Assembly (NCBI RefSeq): GCF_018326265.1 | Contig: NZ_AP023360.1 | Location: 7,251,001-7,315,000 of the forward strand | DNA: 64,000 nt | Direction of reading: 5' to 3' | Origin: Catellatospora sp. IY07-71 | GTDB taxonomy: Bacteria > Actinomycetota > Actinomycetes > Mycobacteriales > Micromonosporaceae | Shown: one piece after another, positions 16,953 through 26,026 of the stretch | How the letters are laid out: every line of letters begins with the position of its first letter | Position numbering within the stretch: position 1 is the stretch's first letter | The notes under the pieces: generated by a model | The model's database searches: none | What the model was told of the DNA's origin: nothing | Seen by the model: only the letters and a program-made list of their open reading frames with translations | Translations under genes and position numbers: made by a program

Positions 16953-17323
16953 GATCGGTTGCACCTCTCCCGTAGAGAGAACAATGAAGACGTGCGCCGA
17001 TCACGTCTGGTCCGTGCGCTGTCAGCCACACCGGGGCACGGTGGGCCTCAGACTGGGATGCGACCGCGTGTCCTGAGCGGACCCAGGCGGCCACGACCGA
17101 AAAGCGTGCGTGCCCTCACCTCCCAGCTGTCCTAACGCGATGGGAGAGCGCTCTCCCATCGGGTGCAGACAGTTAAGCAGACTCCCCCGCCGTTGTGAAG
17201 GCTCATCCCGTGCCGACCCATCCTGAGCCTCCAAACCGGAGCCCGCGACGGGCGACTCCTGTTCTGGCGCGTTGCGGACAGAGAGCGGCGGCCCGTCGGG
17301 CCCGGTGGGATCGTTCGCGCATG
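16953..17323. other. Divergent promoter region, 371 bases
   Basis: It separates the ThuA multidomain gene (minus) and a secreted TSP3-repeat protein (plus). The recognisable element is the 24-bp palindrome at 17139-17162. A possible ribosome site (GGGAGAGG, about 16965-16973 on the minus strand) precedes the left gene. No gene is seen within it. Confidence 0.6.
17142..17159. promoter_or_regulatory. LacI-family operator palindrome
   Basis: TGGGAGAGCGCTCTCCCA is a perfect 18-bp palindrome, extended by CGA/TCG on each side. It has the central CG and the symmetric TGGGAG...CTCCCA typical of LacI-family (CebR-like) sugar-regulator operators in actinobacteria. It lies about 190 bases upstream of the ThuA/sugar-dehydrogenase gene, so carbohydrate-responsive repression is likely. 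Confidence 0.7.
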
Positions 17324-18664
17324 ATGCGAAACCTGTTCCGAGCAGGTCTGGTGACTGCCCTGGTGGCAGCCCTGGCAGTACATGTGATCACCCCGGCGGC
17401 CGCTGTCGAGGAGCCGGCCGAGAAGTACAGCACGCTGCGGCTGTGCGACCCGACCGCCTGCTACGTCGCCTGGTCGGTCGTCGACTCCGACCACGACGGG
17501 GTCTGCGACGCCGACGAGCTGCAGGCCGGCACCGACCCGTACGACCCGGCCAGCAGGCCCGGCCTGGAGCTGATCGCCGAGCTGCTCATCGACCGCAAGC
17601 TGCCGTCGTTCGAGTACGGGCTAGCCGCCATGGTGGCCGTTCCCGCCGAGATCATCGAGGCGCGCGAGGCGCTGGGCGTGGACCCGCTGGGGGCGTTCCC
17701 GCTCCACGAGCGCGGCGACGCGCTCACCCGGCTGGGCATCTCCGAGGACCAGCTGAGCAAGTTCGGCATCTCGCCCGAGCACAGCGGCTTCTCCCTCGGC
17801 GTGGAGGGCATCGGACCGGACGAGCAGCCGGGCATCCGGCTGACCAACATCAAGACCAGCCTGATCAGCGCCGGCGCGAAGGACCCGAGGGACCACGTCT
17901 TCGGGGGCGGGGTCGTCGACAGGTACAAGGACTGGTTCGGCAGGGACGTGCGCGTCTACGGCGACGGCTCCAAGGAGACCATCACCCGCGAGAAGGACGG
18001 CGTCAGCATCGAGATCACCGACAAGGAGGGCAATGAGGTAGGGACCAGGACCAGCCACGGCGAGAGCCACATGGAGGGCTCGACCGAGGTCGTGCACAAG
18101 GACGAGACCGTGCTGGACAGCGACGGCAACCTGCTGCAGTCGACGAGCACCGAGTACCGCAAGAACAAGGACGGTTCGTCGACGGAGGTCACCGTCGTGA
18201 CGGAGTACATCCGCGATGAGGACGGAAACCTCATGGGCTCCACCTCCACCCGCACGACCGAGCGCACCTCCTCCAGCGGCGCGACCTCCACGACGACCAC
18301 CACGACGGTCTGCGACTCCACCGGCAAGCAGTGCACCAGCTACACCGACGGCCAGAAGTACGTCGACCCGGAGCAGGCGTACAACGTGATGGTGACGCAG
18401 GAGGACGTCGACGGCGTGCTCCGCCTGCGCGGTGCGGCGGTCAGGGTGGTCGAGGGGTGGAACGCCCCGGACATGGACGGCGACCCGGAGAACCCGAACA
18501 ACCCGTCGACGATCATGCTGATCGACGGCACCGTCGGCGAGCTGTTCCTGCTGACCGAGCCCAAGCGGACCGCCAAGGCCGAGCCGGAATATCACCCGGA
18601 TCTGCCCAGCCCCAGGGACGCGGGTACGCCGCCCAGCGGCGGCGGGTGCGAAGGCCTCTGCTGA
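17321..18664 (+). CDS. Secreted acidic protein with TSP3-type calcium motif
   Basis: About 447 residues. ATG 17321 (or 17324) begins a signal peptide (RNLFRAGLVTALVAALAVHV). Near residue 50 a thrombospondin type-3 calcium-binding repeat is seen: DSDHDGVCDADELQAGTDPY. The middle is polar and strand-forming, with a run of short beta repeats (DGSKETITREKDGVSIEI, then EYRKNKDGSS) and a Ser/Thr-rich segment with six consecutive threonines. It ends in Gly-rich sequence with two cysteines. The frame before 17321 lacks a signal peptide. I cannot name a function. A cell-surface or extracellular calcium-dependent adhesin is possible. Confidence 0.75.
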   Translation: MMRNLFRAGLVTALVAALAVHVITPAAAVEEPAEKYSTLRLCDPTACYVAWSVVDSDHDGVCDADELQAGTDPYDPASRPGLELIAELLIDRKLPSFEYGLAAMVAVPAEIIEAREALGVDPLGAFPLHERGDALTRLGISEDQLSKFGISPEHSGFSLGVEGIGPDEQPGIRLTNIKTSLISAGAKDPRDHVFGGGVVDRYKDWFGRDVRVYGDGSKETITREKDGVSIEITDKEGNEVGTRTSHGESHMEGSTEVVHKDETVLDSDGNLLQSTSTEYRKNKDGSSTEVTVVTEYIRDEDGNLMGSTSTRTTERTSSSGATSTTTTTTVCDSTGKQCTSYTDGQKYVDPEQAYNVMVTQEDVDGVLRLRGAAVRVVEGWNAPDMDGDPENPNNPSTIMLIDGTVGELFLLTEPKRTAKAEPEYHPDLPSPRDAGTPPSGGGCEGLC

Positions 18665-18671
18665 TGTCCTG

Positions 18672-18704
18672 ACGGGCGGTGCGGCGTGGAGCCGTGCCGC
18701 CCGT
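18672..18704 (+). terminator. 14-bp hairpin terminator with two G-U pairs
   Basis: ACGGGCGGTGCGGC (18672-18685) pairs with GCCGTGCCGCCCGT (18691-18704) over GTGGA. The two central mismatches are wobble pairs in RNA. It lies 7 bases after the TSP3 protein stop. Confidence 0.7.
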
Positions 18705-18773
18705 TCACGCGGCACAGGGCTTGCCGACGCCTACCCGCGTAGCAGGCCCCGCTGTCGAGCCCGCCGTTTCGGC

Positions 18774-19004
18774 TCAGTCGTTGAGAAGGTTGGTCAGGCG
18801 TCCGGCGAACAGCTCGGCTTCGATGTCGCTGACCTCGGCGCCCAGCTCGCGGACAAGCGTCTGCTGGGTGCACAGGACCCTGCCGTTCCCGGCCAGCTCC
18901 GCTGCGGGGATCACGACGATCTCGTCATCGACCAGGGCAAGTACCGGATCGACGGCCCGGGACCGGGCGAGCACCCTTACCTCGTTTGCCGTAACCGTGA
19001 CCAT
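18774..19004 (-). CDS. Hypothetical 76-residue protein
   Basis: A short protein of mixed strands and helices (MVTVTANEVRVLARSRAVD, then a helix ending LTNLLND). No membrane segment or known motif is present. Its amino-acid balance and GC3 suit a real gene, but the ribosome site is weak (CTGGG before ATG). Convergent with the TSP3 gene. Function unknown. Confidence 0.5.
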   Translation of the reverse strand: MVTVTANEVRVLARSRAVDPVLALVDDEIVVIPAAELAGNGRVLCTQQTLVRELGAEVSDIEAELFAGRLTNLLND

Positions 19005-19264
19005 TGACCCAGAATACCCAATTCAACTCGACTCGGCCCTTAAACGGCAGGCGACAGGGGGAAGCAGCCGGTCCCGCGTCCGTCATCGTGCTCTGAGCGG
19101 CGGCGGGCCTGCCTGGTATCAGCTTTCCGTACGGAACACGCATGCCTGGACAGGACCAGTCGCGCAGTCCGATACGACACTTACCGCCGCCAGGCGACGG
19201 GATAATGGCTCAAGGTGCGCACCTGACCCACGAGCGGTTCACTCCAGGTCACAGGGGGACGATC

Positions 19265-19846
19265 ATGGCAGTAACGCAGCGCATTACCGTCGAGCGAGTG
19301 GGCACCGGCGAGTTCAGCATCATGATCCGCGACACCCGCTTCAGGCTGGAACGCAAGCCCAAACACATGGTCCTGCAGGCGTTGAGCGGCCAGGACGTGA
19401 CCGAGCAGCTCGACGTGTACCCCAGGCCGGACGGCATCAAGGTGTCGGTCCGCGACCGCAAGGGAGCGACCCTGACCCACGTGATGGAGCTCGACGACGA
19501 CGGGATGGCCAGCACCACCCAGGTGGGCTCGCAGACCTTCCTCGTCGACCCCACGACCGAATACGTCGAGGCGTTCGGGGCTGAGATCAGGGATGCCGAA
19601 GGCCCGTCGATCCCGCACATCCTGCAGTTCGGCAAGGAGCTCAACTCGGATCAGCAACTGCGGAACGCCCTGCGGATCGCAGCCGAGCGCTCCGGTGGCG
19701 ACACCGTCCTCAAGCTGTCGCCGTCGTGCCGGGAGATCTGCGACGCCGCAGGTAACCCTTTCGCCATGGAGCTCGTCGGAGCTGCCGGAGCAGCGGCACT
19801 GGCTGCGGCCTGCGTCGGCTGCCACCTTCAGGAGTCCGGGCTCTAG
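19265..19846 (+). CDS. Hypothetical protein with Cys-containing hydrophobic C-terminus
   Basis: A 193-residue protein. The first 130 residues alternate beta-strands ([38 protein letters not shown]). The C-terminus turns helical, with C-x3-C (SPSCREICD) followed by an Ala-rich hydrophobic stretch [17 protein letters not shown] 19265 is preceded by AGGGGGA at a good distance, unlike the upstream starts. The gene is followed by a very strong hairpin. No family recognised. Confidence 0.6.
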   Translation: MAVTQRITVERVGTGEFSIMIRDTRFRLERKPKHMVLQALSGQDVTEQLDVYPRPDGIKVSVRDRKGATLTHVMELDDDGMASTTQVGSQTFLVDPTTEYVEAFGAEIRDAEGPSIPHILQFGKELNSDQQLRNALRIAAERSGGDTVLKLSPSCREICDAAGNPFAMELVGAAGAAALAAACVGCHLQESGL

Positions 19847-19857
19847 CGGCTGAACAT

Positions 19858-19916
19858 CTGCGCGCCGAGCGTGGTGTGGAGGAGCGATGTCGCCCACCAC
19901 CACGCTCGGCGCGCAG
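19858..19916 (+). terminator. Perfect 19-bp terminator hairpin
   Basis: CTGCGCGCCGAGCGTGGTG (19858-19876) and CACCACGCTCGGCGCGCAG (19898-19916) pair without mismatch around a 21-base loop, 11 bases past the preceding stop. Confidence 0.8.
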
Positions 19917-19951
19917 CGTCTCCGTGTGCCGAGCCTTGCGTACCGAAAATA

Positions 19952-19968
19952 GATATCACTATGATAGC
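19952..19968. promoter_or_regulatory. Inverted repeat at the ribbon-helix-helix gene start
   Basis: GATATCA-CTA-TGATAGC has five perfectly paired bases (TATCA/TGATA) and one mismatch further out. It ends 3 bases before ATG 19972, in a locally AT-rich patch. Arc/MetJ-fold proteins commonly bind short repeats over their own promoter, so autoregulation is likely (inference). Confidence 0.5.
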
Positions 19969-19971
19969 CGC

Positions 19972-20178
19972 ATGGCGGCCAAGCGTAAGCAACTGCTGCT
20001 GCGGCTGGACCCTGCGGTCCACGACGCGGTGGCCCGCTGGGCGGCCGACGACCTGCGCAGCGTGAACGCGCAGATCGAGTACCTGTTGCGCCAGTCGCTG
20101 GCCGCGGCGGGCCGGCTGCCCGGCAACGCAGGCGAGCCGCGGGGGCGCGGCCGACCACCCAAATCCGCGTCAGAATGA
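19972..20178 (+). CDS. Ribbon-helix-helix (Arc-type) DNA-binding protein
   Basis: A 68-residue protein. [40 protein letters not shown] is the Arc/HicB-antitoxin fold: beta-strand with LLLRLD, then two helices. A basic tail ends [11 protein letters not shown]. It would dimerise to bind DNA. The stop overlaps the next gene's start (ATGA), so it is co-translated with a GPP34 protein. No toxin-like partner is seen. Confidence 0.8.
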   Translation: MAAKRKQLLLRLDPAVHDAVARWAADDLRSVNAQIEYLLRQSLAAAGRLPGNAGEPRGRGRPPKSASE

Positions 20179-20804
20179 GAGCGGTCATGGAGCTGCCCCT
20201 CACCTCGCAGATCTACCTGCTGGCCTACGACACCGACAAGGGCAAGCTGACCTGCAACGGCTACCTGGGCTACATCCTGCGCGCCGCGGCACTCACCGAG
20301 CTGCACCTGCAGGGCGCGCTGGCCGACGCCGACGGCAGGCCGCGCGCCACCGGCGCCAAGGTTCACGACGCCCTGCTGGCCGAGGTGCTGCGGGAGATCG
20401 CGTCCGCGCCCAAGCCGAAGAAGTGGTCCTGGTGGGTCCACCACGGGCAGACACCCATGTTCCGCGCAGTCCAGCAGCGGCTGGCCGACGGCCGCGTCGT
20501 CACCACCGAGCGCTACCGCATCCTGGGGATCTTCCCCGCCACCAGGGTCAAGGTCCACGAGCACCGTGCGGTCGCCCGGCTCCGCTCCGCCGTCAGCCAC
20601 ACACTCAACGGCGGCGACCCGAAGCCGCGCGACGCGGCGCTGACCGCCCTGGCCGCCACCGGCGAGATCCGGATCGCCGTCAGCCGGGCGCAGACCCGCC
20701 AGTACGCCAAACGCCTGGACTCCCTGGTCGCGCAGGCGGGCCCGGCCCTGCCCGCGCTGCGCAAGGTGATCCGCGACCACCGAGCGGCCACCGAGTCAGG
20801 GTGA
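20175..20804 (+). CDS. GPP34 (GOLPH3/Vps74) family protein
   Basis: A 209-residue protein with the GOLPH3-like layout: N-terminal [17 protein letters not shown], the helix [15 protein letters not shown], and the [15 protein letters not shown] beta-hairpin, then paired helices with [14 protein letters not shown]. Eukaryotic members bind PI4P and Golgi membranes. Actinobacterial members are thought to sit at membranes, but their role is unclear. The start is ATG 20175 (ATGA overlap) or 20187. It is paired with a ribbon-helix-helix gene. Confidence 0.85.
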   Translation: MRAVMELPLTSQIYLLAYDTDKGKLTCNGYLGYILRAAALTELHLQGALADADGRPRATGAKVHDALLAEVLREIASAPKPKKWSWWVHHGQTPMFRAVQQRLADGRVVTTERYRILGIFPATRVKVHEHRAVARLRSAVSHTLNGGDPKPRDAALTALAATGEIRIAVSRAQTRQYAKRLDSLVAQAGPALPALRKVIRDHRAATESG

Positions 20805-20983
20805 CGGGCGCCGCTCCACATCGGAGGTCCACGTGATCATGTCGCACGTCCGCTGGTGCCGTCGCACATCGCCTGGTAACCGACGAGGGCCGCGCGGATG
20901 TGCGCTGGTGCCACGAACAGTGCGACTGATGGCCGTGCGAAATCGGGTTCACTCGCAGCACCAGCGGGTCGTATCGTGCCGCC

Positions 20984-21907
20984 ATGATCCATGAGCCGAT
21001 TGATCCGGACGATCACACCGACTGGCTGGTCGAACAGGGGCGGGTGGACGAAGCGGTTACGTTTCTCGAATCCCGGGCGGTCGACGGGGACTGGCGGGAT
21101 GTGGATCGCCTGACCGGGCTGCTGATGGAGAACGGCCGCGTCGAGGAGGCGGAGGCGCACTGGCGGGCCGCCATCGGGGCCGGTCTGCCCGGGGCGTACG
21201 GCGGCCTCGCGGACCTGCTGGCGGTTGCCGGCCGCACGGACGAGGCTGTCGCCGGGTGGCGGGCGGCGGTGGAGGCGGGCGAGCCACGAGCCCGGGTCCA
21301 CCTGGCCGAGCTGCTCTGCAGGACGGGTCGGGCCGAGGAGGCGATCGCCGAGTACGGCACGGCGATAGCGGCTGGTGACGCGGCGGCCGGCGCCGGGCTG
21401 GCCAAGGTCTACGCGCGGGCGGGCCGGCTGGATGAGGCGGTCCGCGCCTACCGGTCGGCGATCGGCGCGCCGGGTGTTTCTCGATGGCCGCTGGGCGCGC
21501 TGTTCGAGAAGTTCGGCCGCATCGACGAGGCGGCAGCCGCTTACCGGGCTGCCGTCGACGCGGGCGAGTGGCACGTTCGCAAGGATCTGGCGCGGTTGCT
21601 CGCGGCGCAGGGCCACTTGGAGGAGGCGACTCGGCTCATCCGGGTTCTGCTCGCCGAGCCGGGCCAGAACTCTGCCTACCGGCAGCTCGGCTGGCTGCTG
21701 ACCGAGCAGCGGCGCTTCGCGGAGGTCGAGGCCGAGGCGCGTCGGCTGAAGGACGCCAACCTGATCGGGCTGTGTCATCTCCTCGCCGGGGCCCGTCAGT
21801 CCGCGAACTACCACGAGGACTGTCCAGCCGGCTGCGAGGGCGGCACCCGGGTGGTGCGGCACCTCCCGGGACACCGAGACAACGTGCGGCGGGACCCTGC
21901 CGGATGA
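20984..21907 (+). CDS. Tetratricopeptide-repeat protein
   Basis: A 307-residue, soluble, all-helical protein built of about eight degenerate TPR units. Examples are GRVDEAVTFLESRA, GRVEEAEAHWRAAIGAG, GRTDEAVAGWRAAVEAG and GRIDEAAAAYRAAVDAG. Each has the G-R-x-x-E-A core at similar spacing. The last 60 residues are Cys- and Arg-containing and non-repetitive. It is probably a protein-interaction scaffold. It has no signal peptide or enzyme domain. Confidence 0.8.
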   Translation: MIHEPIDPDDHTDWLVEQGRVDEAVTFLESRAVDGDWRDVDRLTGLLMENGRVEEAEAHWRAAIGAGLPGAYGGLADLLAVAGRTDEAVAGWRAAVEAGEPRARVHLAELLCRTGRAEEAIAEYGTAIAAGDAAAGAGLAKVYARAGRLDEAVRAYRSAIGAPGVSRWPLGALFEKFGRIDEAAAAYRAAVDAGEWHVRKDLARLLAAQGHLEEATRLIRVLLAEPGQNSAYRQLGWLLTEQRRFAEVEAEARRLKDANLIGLCHLLAGARQSANYHEDCPAGCEGGTRVVRHLPGHRDNVRRDPAG

Positions 21908-22040
21908 TGCAGTCGCCGCAGTCGGAGCCGGCGAGGCGATGCCGTGCCCGCCCTGTCCGATGCCCTCGGCTCACGTATGGCGGCCTGCCCACTGCGCTCA
22001 TGATCGGTTTGACCAGGCGGGCAGCGGGTACTCCGGGCAC

Positions 22041-22631
22041 ATGGCACGTCAGGACAGCTACCCGCATCCGGTTTCGGACACGGAGGCCGATGGCATACCG
22101 GAGTATGCCGACCAGGACTCCAACGCCTACGACGAGGTCGAATCCGTCCGCGAGGCCGACGGCCGGGATCCTGCGCCGCTGCCCGCCGACCGCGAAGCCG
22201 GCCCGCTGGCCGTGGACGAGTTCAGCACCACGGCCGGCGATGGGACAGACGGCGAACCGTTGGCAACCCGCCTCGCGCGGGAGGAGCCGGACGTCCTCGA
22301 AGAGATCGACGACGGTGCCCCGCTGAGGCCGGCCGACGGCTCCGACACCGTGGAGGACGAGCAACCCTCGTTCGACCGGCAGCTTCACGACGAGGCGCCC
22401 GTCGATCCGCACCTGGACTCTCAGGTCTCGATGTACGAGCGGATGGGCGAGGACCCGTTGACCGGCGGCCTCGTCGGCCGGCTCGTGGCGCCGGACGAAG
22501 GGCTGGAGTCCGACACCGAGGGCGAGGCCGTCGCCTACGACGCCGGCGCCGCGGGCGGTGGGGCCAGCGCCGAGGAACTCGCGATGCACGAGGTGCCGCT
22601 CGACGAGGACGGATCGGTCACGGGCAGCTGA
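22041..22631 (+). CDS. DUF5709 family acidic protein
   Basis: A 196-residue, very acidic protein. It carries segments typical of the actinobacterial DUF5709 family: MARQDSYPHPVSDTEADGIP, PLAVDEFSTTAGD, ERMGEDPLTGGLVGRLVAPD and a C-terminal EELAMHEVPL. Ten or more Asp/Glu-rich turns suggest little fixed structure. ATG 22041 begins the conserved part. Function unknown. Confidence 0.8.
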   Translation: MARQDSYPHPVSDTEADGIPEYADQDSNAYDEVESVREADGRDPAPLPADREAGPLAVDEFSTTAGDGTDGEPLATRLAREEPDVLEEIDDGAPLRPADGSDTVEDEQPSFDRQLHDEAPVDPHLDSQVSMYERMGEDPLTGGLVGRLVAPDEGLESDTEGEAVAYDAGAAGGGASAEELAMHEVPLDEDGSVTGS

Positions 22632-22767
22632 CCGCGGCACGCGATGCTCGCCGACCCCGAGGGCGGCGAGCCGCTCAGCGCGACCGTGCGCACCGCTCAC
22701 CGCGGTCGATCGGGAACCTTGCGCGGCATCGGGGATTGCCCCGGGGTGCGCTGGGTACGAGCCAGTG

Positions 22768-23438
22768 ATGGCAGATGACATCTCCTACTGGCTGAGCACC
22801 ACCCCGCCGACCTCCTACCCCACGTTGCCCGCGGCGGATCTGCGCGACGTGGACGTCGCCGTCGTCGGCGGGGGCATCGCCGGGTTGTGCACCGCCTGGT
22901 CCCTGGCTCGCGCCGGACGGCGGGTCGTGATCCTCGAAGCCGAGCGCATCGCCCAGGCCTCCACCGGCAACACCACCGCCAAGGTCACCGCGCTGCACAG
23001 CGCCGTCTACCACAAGCTCGGCGCGGACAAGGCCGGGCTCTACGCCCGCTCCCAGCAGGCGGCCCTCGCCCGCCTGCACGAGGTGGCGGCCGCGATCGAC
23101 GCGCGCTGCGACTGGGAAGCCCGCACGGCATACACCTACGGGGTCGGCGCCGAGGCGGTGGCATCGCTGCGTGACGAGGCCGACGCCGCGGCCGCGGCCG
23201 GCCTGCCCGCCGAGTTCGTCACCGACACCGGCCTGCCCTACGCCGTCGCCGCGGCGGTGCGTGTCACCGGCCAGGCGCAGTTCCACCCCCGGCGCTTCCT
23301 GCTGGCTCTCGCCGAAGACCTGGTCCGGCTCGGCGGGCGCATTGGGAGTGCCCTTGCCACGGCTCCCGCTTCGACGTCGACGGCGCCGTGCTGCAGGGTC
23401 CCGCCCTGGAGCCGCTGGCACCGATAGACGAGCGATGA
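22768..23438 (+). pseudogene. FAD-dependent oxidoreductase with C-terminal Rieske domain, collapsed by internal deletion
   Basis: The first 190 codons are a normal DAO-type flavoenzyme N-terminus: VDVAVVGGGIAGLCTAWSLA (dinucleotide fold), EAERIAQASTGNTTAKVTAL, and continuing to FLLALAEDLVRLGGR. At about 23340 the frame breaks and becomes meaningless. In the neighbouring frame the sequence is the end of a Rieske iron-sulfur domain, CPCHGSRFDV, then GPALEPLAPI and TGA 23436-23438. The first Rieske half (C-x-H) and the rest of the flavin domain, about 250-300 codons by comparison with full-length relatives, are gone. A single deletion explains both the loss and the frame change. The protein cannot be functional. 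Confidence 0.85.
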
Positions 23439-23474
23439 CCGGCCGGCGGCACCAGGTGCGGGGCCGCCGGCCGG
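23439..23474. terminator. 12-bp hairpin shared by convergent genes
   Basis: CCGGCCGGCGGC (23439-23450) and GCCGCCGGCCGG (23463-23474) pair perfectly over a 12-base loop. It begins at the base after the pseudogene stop and lies 26 bases past the cellulase stop. Confidence 0.75.
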
Positions 23475-23499
23475 CCTTCCGCCGTCGCGGTGGCCCGGC

Positions 23500-25614
23500 T
23501 CAGCTGCTGTTGCCGGTGACCGCGGTTCCTGCCTTGGTGATCCGGTAGGTGATCTGGGACCCGCTCCAGAAGTGGAACGTCAAGGTGATGGTCCCGTCGC
23601 GGACCTCGCTGAAGAACTCGGGCTTGAGCAGCAGGGTGCCGGCGGCGTAGTCGGGCTGGAAGTGAGTCCAGAACTCCTTGTACGACGTCCACTCGGCAGG
23701 TCCGGCGTTGGTGCCGTCGGCGTACTTCGCCTCCATGGTGGCCAGCTGGTCGCCGCGGAACTGCGTCGGGATCGCGAAGGAGCTGGTCGTGCCCGAAGCG
23801 GCCGCCTGGATCGGCGGGTCGTAGGTGATGATGCTGATCGGCCACGGCTCGCCCTGGGAGAACCTGGCCTCCAGGGTCGCGTTGACGCCGTAGGCCCGGC
23901 TGCCGACCAGCCGCGTGACCGCCGCCGCGGTCAGCGTCAGCACGTTGCCGGACAACGTGTAGTCGCTGCCGCTGACCAGGTTGACCGTGCCGTGGCGCAG
24001 GCCGGCGAACGAGGCGCCGTTGAGATTGAGCGTGATGCTCTTACCGGTGATCGCCGCGCCGCGGGACACGTAGATCTGGTCGCTGGACCCGGTGGCCGAG
24101 CGGGTGGTCCAGCTGGTCCTCATCATGGCGAACACGCCCGGGTCGCGCCAGCGCAGCTCGCTGCGGTTGAGGAACTGGCCCGCGTCCCACACCATGGTGG
24201 TGAGGTTCCTGATCCGCGCGTGGTAGCCCACGGCCTCGAGGAACTTGAGGAACTCCCCCCGCTCGATGATGCCGGGCCGGTTGTGGTCCCAGTTGAGCAG
24301 GGCCCATTCGCCGATGATGACGGGGATGCCCCGGGCGACGAAGGTCGCGTGCACCCGGTCGAAGGTGCCGATCAGGTCCTGCTCGACGGACGCGTCGTAG
24401 CGGGTGCCGCCGGCGATGTTGACGCTGAACGGCCACCATCCGTAGAAGTGGACCGTCGCGGCCACGTTGCCGTCGTCCAGTTGCTGGAACGTCGCCGTCA
24501 GCGCGTCCAGGCGGCCCTGGTCGGCGTTGGTGAACAGGGTCGGCAGGACGAGCAGCCGGGTCGCGTTGCCGCCGCCCGACTGGCGCACGATCCGTACGAA
24601 CTCGGCGTTCAGCTCGTGCAGCACCTGATAGTTCTGCTCGTCGCCGGAGGTGCCGGCGAACTGGGGTTCGTTGATGCTCTCGAAGACCAGCCGGGACGGG
24701 TAGCCGCGGAAGGTGCCGGACAGCTGGGTCCACAGCGCGCTGTACCTGGCGAGCACGTTGGCGCGGTCGGTGGGGTAGGTGTTGAGCCACTGCCAGGAGT
24801 CGTGATGAAGGTTGATCATCACGTAGAGGTCCTCGGCCAGGGACCAGTCGACGATCTGCCGGACGCGGCTCAGCCAGGTGCTGTCGATGGTGTACGCCGG
24901 TGCCGGGCCGTGGTGGTTGGACCAGGTGACCGGGATCCGGATGCTCCGGTAACCCTGCTGGCGTACGTGGCGCAGCAGTGCCTGGGTCGTGAGCGGGTTG
25001 CCCCAGGCGGTCTCGTCGGGGATGGCGTCCAGGGTGTTGCCCAGGTTCCATCCGGGCTGCATCGCCGCCACGGTCGCCATCGGATTGCCCGGCTGGGGCG
25101 GCGTCGACGGTGAGGGCGACGTCGACGGCGAGGTGGACGGCGACGGGCGGGTCGACGGGCTGTGCGACGGCGACGGTGTGCCGCCGATGGCGCCGGTGCA
25201 GGTGACGTTGTTGAGCGTGAAGGACGTAGGCGGGTTGTTGCTGCCCGACCAGGAGCCGTTGAAGCCGAAGGAGACGGTCGCGTTCGTGCCGATCGCCGCG
25301 TTGTAGCTCATGTTGGTCGCGGTCTGCTGCGCGCCGGAAGCGGTGACGGTCGCGTTCCACGCCTGGGTCACCTGCTGGCCGGACGGGAAGGTCCAGCGCA
25401 CGTTCCAGCCGTTGACGGGATCGCCGAGGTTGGTGACGTCGACGTTGGCGGTGAAGCCGCCTGGCCACTGTGCGGACACGGAGTAGGCCACCTGGCAGCC
25501 GGCGGCGGCCTGGGCGCTCACGGCTGCGGCCATGCCGGCGGTGAGCAGTGCTGCGACGCCGCCGGCGATGACGGCGGCACGCCATCTCGTCCGGCGGGTG
25601 TTCTGCGGGGTCAT
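23500..25614 (-). CDS. Secreted GH5 endoglucanase: CBM2 - GH5 - X2 - CBM46-like
   Basis: A 704-residue modular cellulase. The signal peptide ends near residue 38. CBM2 spans C40-C139 with the WNVRWTFPSGQQ and SFGFNGSWSGSNNPP signatures. A Pro/Ser/Thr linker covers about 146-177. The GH5 barrel (about 180-505) has GWNLGNTLDA, INEPQF with acid/base Glu316 and IIGEWAL with nucleophile Glu436. After it comes an X2/Ig-like domain (LRHGTVNLVSGSDYTLSG), then a CBM46-like domain (EWTSYKEFWTHFQPDY). GH5-X2-CBM46 proteins of subfamily 4 cut beta-glucan and xyloglucan. It diverges from a GH43/LacI pair across a region with two CGAAAG-type boxes. Its length and modules are complete. Confidence 0.92.
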   Translation of the reverse strand: MTPQNTRRTRWRAAVIAGGVAALLTAGMAAAVSAQAAAGCQVAYSVSAQWPGGFTANVDVTNLGDPVNGWNVRWTFPSGQQVTQAWNATVTASGAQQTATNMSYNAAIGTNATVSFGFNGSWSGSNNPPTSFTLNNVTCTGAIGGTPSPSHSPSTRPSPSTSPSTSPSPSTPPQPGNPMATVAAMQPGWNLGNTLDAIPDETAWGNPLTTQALLRHVRQQGYRSIRIPVTWSNHHGPAPAYTIDSTWLSRVRQIVDWSLAEDLYVMINLHHDSWQWLNTYPTDRANVLARYSALWTQLSGTFRGYPSRLVFESINEPQFAGTSGDEQNYQVLHELNAEFVRIVRQSGGGNATRLLVLPTLFTNADQGRLDALTATFQQLDDGNVAATVHFYGWWPFSVNIAGGTRYDASVEQDLIGTFDRVHATFVARGIPVIIGEWALLNWDHNRPGIIERGEFLKFLEAVGYHARIRNLTTMVWDAGQFLNRSELRWRDPGVFAMMRTSWTTRSATGSSDQIYVSRGAAITGKSITLNLNGASFAGLRHGTVNLVSGSDYTLSGNVLTLTAAAVTRLVGSRAYGVNATLEARFSQGEPWPISIITYDPPIQAAASGTTSSFAIPTQFRGDQLATMEAKYADGTNAGPAEWTSYKEFWTHFQPDYAAGTLLLKPEFFSEVRDGTITLTFHFWSGSQITYRITKAGTAVTGNSS

Positions 25615-25855
25615 GATGATCCTTGAGGTCGGCGGGTACGGGGTGGAACGGGGTGTCAGCGGGCCGCCGCGCAGCCGATGGCGGGTGCGCGGCCGGCGTT
25701 CGGCCGGGAGCCGGGCAGCCTGAACGAGCTGCCGGTCCGGGCGGGTGATCGGCGCGTGACGACGCGCGGCATGGTCGAGTGCCTCGCGGTCAGCTGCCTC
25801 TGTATCCGCGACGCTGCTTGGCTCCCGCAGCGATCAACCTCCGCCATCATCACAG

Positions 25856-25866
25856 CGAAAGTTTCG
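25856..25866. promoter_or_regulatory. CGAAAGTTTCG operator box (cellulase side)
   Basis: A perfect palindrome centred on G, of the type bound by LacI-family xylan/cellulose repressors in actinobacteria (CGAA-n-TTCG half-sites). It is about 240 bases upstream of the cellulase start. Confidence 0.6.
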
Positions 25867-26015
25867 GCCCGGACGCTACGCCTTTCCTAGATATGCGTCA
25901 ATGTTAGCGCCTTCGACCAGGCACCGGGCCAGCGATCGGCGGATGACAAGGTGGATGCATTGACGAGATCGCCTACCGTCATTACGCTCCGCCGAGAAAA
26001 TGTCGTAACTGGCCT

Positions 26016-26026
26016 GGAAAGTTTCC
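26016..26026. promoter_or_regulatory. GGAAAGTTTCC operator box (GH43 side)
   Basis: It shares the nine-base core GAAAGTTTC with the box at 25856. It lies about 100 bases upstream of the GH43 start. The LacI-family gene two genes downstream is the natural binding protein. Confidence 0.6.

Noticed and set aside
25081-25200. Tandem ACSP-like repeat of short TCGACGG units
   Set aside because: It is the coding repeat of the Pro/Ser/Thr linker of the cellulase, not a CRISPR or regulatory array.
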